From: Sclerotinia nivalis
Taxonomy: Eukaryota > Ascomycota > Leotiomycetes > Helotiales > Sclerotiniaceae
NCBI GenBank assembly: GCA_029531795.1
Contig: JAPEIS010000011.1
Coordinates: 2,294,001 to 2,358,000, forward strand
Direction of reading: 5' to 3'
DNA length: 64,000 nt
Positions 56,482 to 64,000 of this stretch are shown piece after piece (the stretch's first letter is position 1; each line of letters begins with the position of its first letter). The position numbers and the translations under genes were made by a program. The notes beneath the pieces are model-generated. The model saw only the letters and a program-made list of their open reading frames with translations, searched no databases and was not told the DNA's origin.

Positions 56482-59153
56482 ATGATTCAGGCGGGTCTAA
56501 TCTACTGGATTGCCGCCCTCGTCCCACTGTGCTGGGGACAAGAAGCGGGATGGATTGCGGATCAGGTAAATACAACGATGTGTTACTGGACATCTCCTCG
56601 AGGTATGTCTTTGCACATGAGGTCATTGTTTGAAACATTTGCGCTGCAATAGCAACTGACAATACTAGCTGCCGTGGTGCGAGATACATTTTATCTTGAT
56701 GGAGGAGAACTATGGTGGGAGCCTGGCTTCAGTAATGGTTCATACGCTCCTCCTATTAGCGATGGTAAGTACCAATGCTAGAATCTCCAAACTGTACTCA
56801 CTCATTATCTGCAAGGAAATCCTCTTGGACTCGTATATCTACTCAACTTTAACACTTCCTTTCATATATCCGACAATATTAGTACTATCTTTAGTACCAT
56901 ATCCAAGGCGCCGAATGGAGGATCTGCCAGTAATCTAGGCCCAAATTATGTTGATGGAGCAATGTTTGCGAATGACTATGAATGGTACACATATGGGGGG
57001 ATGTTGGTTGTCACAGGGGCCTTCTCCTCACCAGACGAAGATTCCGCTATATCATACGAAGTCTACACGGATGGTACTCCCGGCAAGCAATTCTTCCAAA
57101 ACTTTCAACAAATCAAACTACCAACAAACTTAACAAGATATGTTACCTATGGAGGAGCCGTCAGTATTCCATCTGAAAATCTAGGATACTACTTTTCAGG
57201 ATACAGAGCCGCAGACTTTGGAGATATTTATAATGACCCGGGCATAAAAAATGCATCCTACCTAGCAAACGTGGCATCCCAAACTTTGATCAGTGTTGAT
57301 ATGGCGAGTCAAACCTCGTCAAAGTGGTCTAACGACTCTCTACCATCGACTGTTCCAGGCCGTGCTAATCCTGAGATTGCCTGGATTCCAGTTTCGGAGC
57401 AGGGAATACTGGTCGCAGTTGGTGGAGTCATTGATCCTACCTATGCTAGTATCAACCAGGCAAACAATGCATCTATTAATGCCCAAAGTGTAAGTTGTTA
57501 GTTTACCATCCTATAAGATAGTTGTTGATTGTCAATAGAGCCGAATCAGTCCAGTTTTCATGACGACGGTTTCCATCTACGACATTTCCAAGAAAGTTTG
57601 GTACGAACAAGAAACAACTGGAAGTTCTCCTGGTGCTTTAACCCAAGGATGCACTGTGGTTGCCTCAGCCGAAGATGGTTCAAGTCATAATATATATTGG
57701 TATGGGGGTTACGATGGCATTCATATTACACAACCTTTCTCGGATGATGTATATGTTCTTTCGATACCCTCATTCATATGGACGAAGGTTTACACTGGAA
57801 ACAGTACTCATGGTCGGGCTGGACATAAATGTGCCAAGCCATACCCAGATCAAATGGTTGTTGTAGGTGGATACGCCTCGCTAAGTGGCAACATACCGAC
57901 GTGCCTTGAAGGTGGTATGATCCAAATATTCAATCTGAGTGATCCTCAATGGCTGGATTCCTATGACCCTCTGGTTTGGAGCAATTATACTGTACCTAGC
58001 CAGGTTGTTTCTGTCATCGGAGGGTCTGGGACTGGTAGCGCTACACAAACCACTCCTTCTGGTGGATTCACAAATTCAAGCATGACAGAACTTCTAGGGA
58101 CTGCCTACAACACAACCAAGATCACTAATTGGTACCCATACACACCAGCTTCAACCACTCCTTCAAACAACCGAACAACGCTGCTTCCTTCACCAGTCGC
58201 CGCTAAATCAGGAACGCCTGCATACCTTGGACCTGTTTTAGGTGTTGTTCTGGGTCTTTTCTTCATCACGCTTCTCATCTTAGCCTTCATAATATATCGC
58301 CGTCGCAAGATTTTTGGACTTTCAAGATCGGAACGACAAAGCGAAGCTGGAACTATGACTGAAAACCGTCGACGGACTCTCCGCTGGCTTGATAATACAC
58401 CTAGAAATGCAAAAGCCCCTACAGTCACCACGGATGAAACAGAGCTGAATGCGGTATCTTCAGAAGCTGATACTGATTACACACGCATAGTTGCCGAGAT
58501 GCCTGGTGATAATCAGTTTCACGAAATGGGTGGTATGTATTCCCTCGCCTCTTAATCTCCACCAAATCTCTGACGTGTCTTACTTAGATACATCCCGCCC
58601 CTCCGAACTCCACAACACGGGCTTTGTACTTATGTCCCCCATGTCCAATGTTTGGAACAACATTTCCAGCAACCAAACCCCAATCACCCATTCCCCGTCC
58701 GCTGGCTCCAATCGCTCACACGCTAGTACCGTCTCCAGAACCTCGGGTCCAAGACCATCTCCCATTTCTCCCGCGCGTGCAGATAGTTTAACACTTAATG
58801 AACAAGCGGGAGGTACGACGAGAGAGCGGATTCATAGTGATCTAAGTAGTGTGACGGAAAGTGATAGGAGTCATTTGAGACAAATTAGTGATGCGAGCGT
58901 GAGCGTAGATGGAGATTATGGTAATCTTCCGATGCCAGATATACAGGTTGAGAGACCGAATGATGATAAGCATGGATTTGAACATGGGTTTGAGAGACCC
59001 GAGGTAGTTAGCCCATTGACGCCACCACAGGGAGTGGGGGAGGGTAGACAACATTATTTTGGTCCAGATATTGTCGGTGGTGGTAGTATGCAGAATGAAC
59101 CAGCGCCTGATACGAGGAGGAAAAGTAATTTTGAGGAAAAGTTGGATGAATAA
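56482..59153 (+). CDS. kelch-repeat single-pass membrane protein
   Basis: Five exons: 56482-56602, 56669-56764, 56816-57489, 57539-58532 and 58588-59153 (introns 66, 51, 49 and 55 bp), giving 816 aa. Signal peptide (LIYWIAALVPLCWG), then an ectodomain with repeated kelch-like blades ending in a double-Gly turn (WYTYGGM, WYGGYDG, MVVVGGYA) and many N-glycosylation sequons. One transmembrane helix follows near residue 630 (GVVLGLFFITLLILAFIIY) with a basic stop-transfer (RRRK). The long Ser/Pro-rich cytoplasmic tail contains RRTLRWLDN. This layout is common for fungal kelch surface proteins of unknown role; sensor or wall-associated function is a guess. No gaps or frame breaks. Confidence 0.88.
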
Positions 59154-60619
59154 AATGGAGATTGTAAGTACATATTGTCAATCTTTCTGAGAGAAGGAAA
59201 AGTTACGAATTATGACAGCATATGAATTGGATTGAATGAAGCGCCAGATGGCAAAGGCATTGAATGTCATTACGGATAGTCGTTACAGGTATACATCTCA
59301 TCACTTCATGTCTACATGTTGGTATTACAATATTTGGTTTTAGTTGTTAGTCTCTAATTTTATCCCTTTCCATTTCATTTAAAGAACATGTGATTTCCAT
59401 CAAATGTAGTTTGATATTTCAAAAATTGAGTTCGTGATTCTCTTCATAGACAGATGCAGTATAGCATTAGTTTCCGACTGCATTCGGATAAATGACATTT
59501 GTCCCGTCAAATACCTTTCTCCATGAGTTCGATCCCTAGCTTTCAAAGTACATCCATGGTAACGTAATATGCGTACTGTAAATTCGCATTGCTTCTCGAT
59601 ACCCATAACTAACAGAAAACTAGTCTCGCATCTCAGGTACCCGCTCTCCAAAAAATTACAATCTAAATCTCCAAATTCTAACAGCCAGCTTTTGCATGAA
59701 CTACATTTAGATCACAAAAAAATTCTTCATTACTGCACACCATCGCGATCTCGGATCTCCAGCCATTCATTGATCAGAAGGGACGTGATGGAATCAAATG
59801 ACTCCGTACATACGCATACAGTGTATGCCATACACTGTAGTTCAAATACCAAACTTCATCCACACTATTTGAAGAGAATCGATAAAATGTGTCAAGGAAT
59901 ATGTTTTTCCCTCCAATCATGTATGATCTATGCTCGGTTTACTCCGAGAGCAGTAGTGCAGTTCTCGGTATTGAATCTTCGCATTGAGTTTCTGCAGTTT
60001 GAAGATCTTGTCTTTGTTTGTTTGGAAGGTGTGGTGGATGGATGGTGTAGAGGGAACCCAATGCAGGGTATGTGTGTATTAATTTGGAAGGAGGTATCAA
60101 TCATTTTATGTTCGCGCGCCTTGCGCTACGGTCTGCCCGTTATTATATCAAATAGAAGTAAGCAGTAAGTCACATCATGTTGATCTAGATATTGCAGATC
60201 TTACCTAAGGTTAGCTGGTGGGATGGGATGGTGTGGTAGGAGAGGAATAAACAGGGATTGTTCGGATGAACGCTTTGGGTAGCGGTTTGCGGTGGTTGGA
60301 GTTGGGTATATGCTTTGGAGGGTGAAATGGGAGAAGTAGGATTTGACATGTGATATGTTTCTCGAGGCTGGAAACCATGATCGGGACCAAGATACCGTGG
60401 GTTTCTTTGGTAAGCAAATTTGAACTCAAGACAATTTGACAAGATGCGTTTGCAATCATATTATAGGTTAAGAGTGAAGTCTAGTTATGTCGCGTATTGT
60501 TTGAAGTTCACTTCTTGCTTCGAATTTATATATTTATACTAATTAGCAAGATGAGGTCGTGGATATAGATGTTTATCTTCTCGGATATTATACATTTTGG
60601 CTTCTGATGCATCATCTAC

Positions 60620-61053
60620 TGTCACGGGGCTAGAACTCTACCACTAGGTTACGAAACCTCTAAAAGGGTAGAAGTAGTTTGATCGGTATCAATATTATTC
60701 GATAGAGTTATGAACCCGTGACACTACTTCCCCTTCCGGCCCGGAAAATGGAACAGCCAGGCAACTCCTGCCCCGGTAGTCTTGGGTATAGTCAGGTTAT
60801 CGCTTCTGTTCCGGAATGATACTGCGAAGCGAGTAAGCTAGGTTACCTCATTGGTTTATGTTATCTGAAAAGCGGGCCCCCTTTGCTTTTCCCTTGACTA
60901 GCTTAGAGCATCGCCCCACTAGCTAGTCTTCGGGTATGATCAAACTAACCGTTACGGGGCTAGAACTCTACCATTAGGCTACGAAACCCCTAAAAGGGTA
61001 GAAGCAGTTTGATCGGTATCAACATTATTCGATAGAGTTATGAACCCGTGACA
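60620..61053. mobile_element. TRIM-like miniature LTR retroelement
   Basis: 434 bp. Two direct repeats of 104 bp (60620-60723 and 60950-61053), over 90% identical by eye, flank a 226-bp interior with no ORF. The repeats begin TGTCACGGGGC and end ACCCGTGACA, so they have TG...CA ends with a short inverted repeat (the second begins CG). A perfect 5-bp target duplication TCTAC lies at 60615-60619 and 61054-61058. Size and lack of coding match terminal-repeat retrotransposons in miniature. Confidence 0.85.
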
Positions 61054-61229
61054 TCTACTGTACTACTAAGTACTATGAAAATAGTCCAAATTTCCTTCTC
61101 GAGGAAGAGTTTGAAGTAATGAAGTAAAAGATATAATTATCGAGAAAAAGAATGATTCTATAATCGGTTTTAATAAATAATAAACAAAAGTTAATTTTTT
61201 TTAGAATTTATTATATTAAAAAAACTATC

Positions 61230-61364
61230 ACGGTGTCAGATGGATACTAGATTGATAATATGATATTCTACGTAGGAGGGAAGAAGGGCACTCTTGACTA
61301 TATAGGGAATAGTGGTAGCCTGAGGCATCCATGCTAGCTAGGAACGGGTATTGAGCCCGTGACA
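61230..61364. mobile_element. LTR-like fragment related to the TRIM ends
   Basis: Starts near TATCACGGTGTCAG and ends GAGCCCGTGACA, the same terminal motif as the nearby TRIM repeats, but the interior differs. Possibly a solo repeat of a related element, followed directly by AT-rich sequence. Confidence 0.4.
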
Positions 61365-61620
61365 AAAACATTTTTAAAAATAAATAAATAATATTAATTT
61401 AGATTATAAAATAATTAATATAAATAAAATATTTGATTTAAATTAAAAAAAACTATATTTTTGAAATGATTCTAAAAATCCAAATTAACTTTTTTGTTTA
61501 TACTTTTATTTCTATTTTTATTTCTATTTTTATTTCTCTTTTTGATTAAATAAATTATTTAGATTATTTTTGATTATTTCATTAAAAAAGTTATTATAGA
61601 AAATCAATTCTGATAATAGT
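61365..61620. other. extremely AT-rich block
   Basis: Almost only A and T, including TTTTTATTTCTA runs. This composition beside mobile-element remnants is what repeat-induced point mutation leaves in filamentous ascomycetes, though simple AT-rich DNA cannot be excluded. Confidence 0.55.
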
Positions 61621-62903
61621 GATGAATGTATTATTTAGGAAACGGCCAACTAGAGCCTCTGGAGAGCCTCGTTTAAATATCCAATCAAAATATCGAAAGG
61701 CTCCGAAGTGGGTCAATGTGAAAGTAGACTACGTTGCAATTGATACCTCCCTCATTCGCAGCTCACATCAAGTATCATATGTATATGAGCTCGAGGATTA
61801 GTTTCTTATTGTGATTTTACTAGATGCTTTATCTATATAAGTAGTGAAAAGCATTAATAGCTAGGTATGACTGGTAGTAGTTGCTCTGAGCTATAGGTTG
61901 ATATAACTAAACACCTCCTTACTAACTTTGCCTCGATGCTAAAAGTTGCTAGTCAACAAAGATTTCATTGCAAGATCTTACCTCGAGGTTGAACACCATA
62001 CCATGAATTTGGGGTAGGTATTTGAGGGGTGGAGGGGAAAGGAGTGATTGTACTTCACGTGCTACTACTTCGATTGAAAAGCTCAAATGAGTAGTTCCCA
62101 ACGTTGATTTGGCTGAAAGAGTGGGGATAAAGAAACAAAGGAGAATGAGGAATCCGAGTGAGCCTCATTTTTTAGTCAATATTTGAAGGAGAGGAGAGAT
62201 ACAAAAATAAATATAGTAGAGTTTTGCAAGGAAAGAAGAGAAAGAGCTTCGGATTCCCTCTTGTCATTCTTTGCTTTGCACTTTTCTTCCTTTCATGATA
62301 CTACCCTGCCATTCTATTTATTCACTCTCTGACATAAAGGTTGCCCTCATCTACATCTTTGTTTCTAGTCTATCAATCTCACTTTCACTTCTCACAATAC
62401 CTTTCTCCACTCTGATAACCTTACTGGCTGGTATTTTCCATTTAAACTACTCAAGTCAATCTGTTATATTCAATGTATTTCTCATTTTTCAACAAATTCA
62501 GTTCGATCCAACACTGAAAGATGTCCTGTTACATCCTGTAGTATAAGGAAGTTAGTGTATTATTATCCATTGACCGCTGTCTAGCCAAGTGGCTTTTATC
62601 CCTACAGTGTATACTTCACTAACATCATTATCCACGCCATTAGTTTGTTGTGTTTATTGAATCATAATCTAATTCACTATTCACCCATAACCGCTAAACC
62701 AAATCTGTCAAAGTGTCCCACTGTAAATCACTTTCTGCTGTATTACCAAACCTGTTAAAAGAGGCACTTTGCTCTTGTAAGTCTCATTCCTATTTCCTTT
62801 ATAACATACAGAACTATCTTCAACAACAACAACTTCCTCTTCTTATCTGCCTTTAGTTTGAGAATACTATCAAGATATTCTTGAGTTTTGTTGGCTGTCT
62901 AGC

Positions 62904-64000
62904 ATGACAATGGAGAGCCAATCTAAGCGAAAATGTTTAGTAAAGGTTTCACCCAAGAAAAGAAGTCCCAAAAAATCCATATCAAAGAGAAAAAGATCAC
63001 AAGATTCTGAAGTAAGTTTTATTATCAATTTATTAAGGATATTGAGATCTGCTCCAAAATATCCAAGCCCATCTTCCTTATCCCACATCTTCCTTGTCCT
63101 ACAACTAGGCTCATTGCATCTTCTAGAAATTATACTAATACTTAATACTTTTGCTACAGAATGGAATACACGCTAGTAACTCCAATCGGCGCAAGAGGGC
63201 GCTCACCATAGATCCACCCACAGTTATAAATTCAAGTCCAGCTGAAAAATGGTATCTAGAGTTGCAAGCATGTTCCAAAACCGTTGACAGAGATTTCGAA
63301 AAGCTCGCCGCAATTGACAACCTTATGGAGCATGCTCTTGAAACGCATCGTAAATTGTTAGTAAGTGTTACTATTCAGGCAATGCCATGAGTATCAACGC
63401 TAATATTTGTTCCTTGTAGGATGAAAACATGACCAACTTCAGAAATGATTTCCCAGATATTACTGAAGCTCTGTGGCGTGACTTCTTGAGAGTTGCCTCA
63501 AAAAATCAACTCCTTGACAAGTTAGATGGCTGGCGCAAGGAGCAGGAGATTATTTACATGGATTCCCGGAAGAAGCTCGCAGAGATGAGCGAGAATTTTG
63601 AGAATGTTCGTTCATCACTTGGTCATGTAACATGAGTACATCCACTGACATTCATTAGGTGTACCCGAATTTTAAGCCTCAAGACAGTAACATTTATGTT
63701 GCCAGTCATGCAGATTCCGCGATTACTGATGACGAGCAGTTGGCCGCATTCTTCGCAAATCGCTCGCCCGAGGATGTTGCTAAGGACTTCAAGGCATTGC
63801 CGAGGTTTAGACTTACAAGGTGTGAGAAGATCCATTCCAGAGCTGAGCTTCCTCCGGCATATAGAGCTTTGATTGAGCGTGCACGACGATTTCCCGACCA
63901 TCCTGGCGTCATCTCATATGATACCGCGGGGGTTATACATAAGATAAGGAATTCACAAAGCAGAAGGGACAACGACAAATTTTGTGTCACCATGGATAAT
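62904..64000 (+). CDS. basic N-terminal protein, unrecognised (truncated by window edge)
   Basis: Four exons so far: 62904-63011, 63160-63360, 63420-63605 and 63659 to the window end, with introns of 148, 59 and 53 bp (the third uses a GTTCGT donor). All junctions keep phase 0. Exon 1 is strongly basic (KVSPKKRSPKKSISKRKR) and looks like a nuclear localisation signal. Later exons are helical and charged (DRDFEKLAAIDNLMEHAL; WRKEQEII) and then PPAYRALIERARRFPDHPG. At least 253 codons; the stop lies beyond 64000. No family recognised; a nuclear role is suggested only by the basic start. Confidence 0.75.

Larger units (their letters stand above)
59154..62903. other. gene-free, transposon- and AT-rich region
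   Basis: About 3.7 kb. Contains the TRIM-like element at 60620-61053, an LTR-like piece at 61230-61364 and a very AT-rich block at about 61365-61620. The flanks carry only short ORFs with no coding support. Confidence 0.6.

Noticed and set aside
59569..60168. 199-codon plus-strand ORF
   Set aside because: Ser/His/Cys-rich chance composition in a TE-rich spacer, with no conserved motif or leader.
60620..61053. tRNA-like box A/box B sequences in the 104-bp repeats
   Set aside because: The reverse strand has pieces resembling tRNA promoter boxes (CCTAGTGGTAGAG, GGGTTCATAACTC) but in the wrong order and without a cloverleaf, so neither a tRNA nor a SINE is called.

Overview
This is nuclear DNA of a filamentous ascomycete. 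Most genes carry short introns (about 46-120 bp) with GTAAGT/GTATGT donors, CTAAC/CTAAT branch sites and YAG acceptors. Gene content (2EXR protein, peroxisomal enoyl-CoA hydratase with SKL, fungal N-acetylglutamate synthase, GPI-anchored Thr/Ser adhesin) fits Pezizomycotina. A Sclerotiniaceae-type Leotiomycete (Botrytis/Sclerotinia-like) is my best guess, but that is inference and was not tested.

Layout. 0-10.6 kb: an unrecognised protein (-), an F-box protein (+), a secreted carboxylesterase (+), an acidic disordered protein (+) and a GT8-like type II membrane glycosyltransferase (-). 10.6-20 kb: a gene-poor stretch with decayed coding relics, a 2EXR protein (-), a paraoxonase-like protein (+), a DJ-1/PfpI protein (+) and several copies of a small inverted-repeat element. 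20-33 kb: a single-pass membrane protein (-) and then housekeeping genes: a Gvp36-type BAR protein (-), mitochondrial N-acetylglutamate synthase (-), a 3-hydroxyisobutyrate-dehydrogenase-like protein (+), V-ATPase subunit e (+) and ARV1 (-). 33-42 kb: a divergent DEAD-box helicase with a broken frame at motif II (-), a Gln-rich repeat ORF that runs into a small transposon, a GFA/CENP-V protein (+) and a peroxisomal enoyl-CoA hydratase (-). 42-51 kb: a giant 19-exon GPI-anchored adhesin (-). 53-64 kb: GAL7 (+), a kelch-type membrane protein (+), a TE-rich AT-rich zone with an intact miniature LTR element, and the 5' part of an unrecognised basic protein (+) that runs off the window.

There is no obvious biosynthetic cluster. 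The housekeeping genes look unrelated in pathway. The most unusual items are the micro-exon/duplicated-exon adhesin (43606-51160), the degenerate helicase with an impossibly short apparent intron, a pair of GC-rich hairpin repeats (one inside the BAR gene intron), a 434-bp TRIM-like element with a perfect 5-bp target duplication, and a MITE-like family in four copies. Exon models were built by hand from splice consensus plus frame continuity; no alignment was run.
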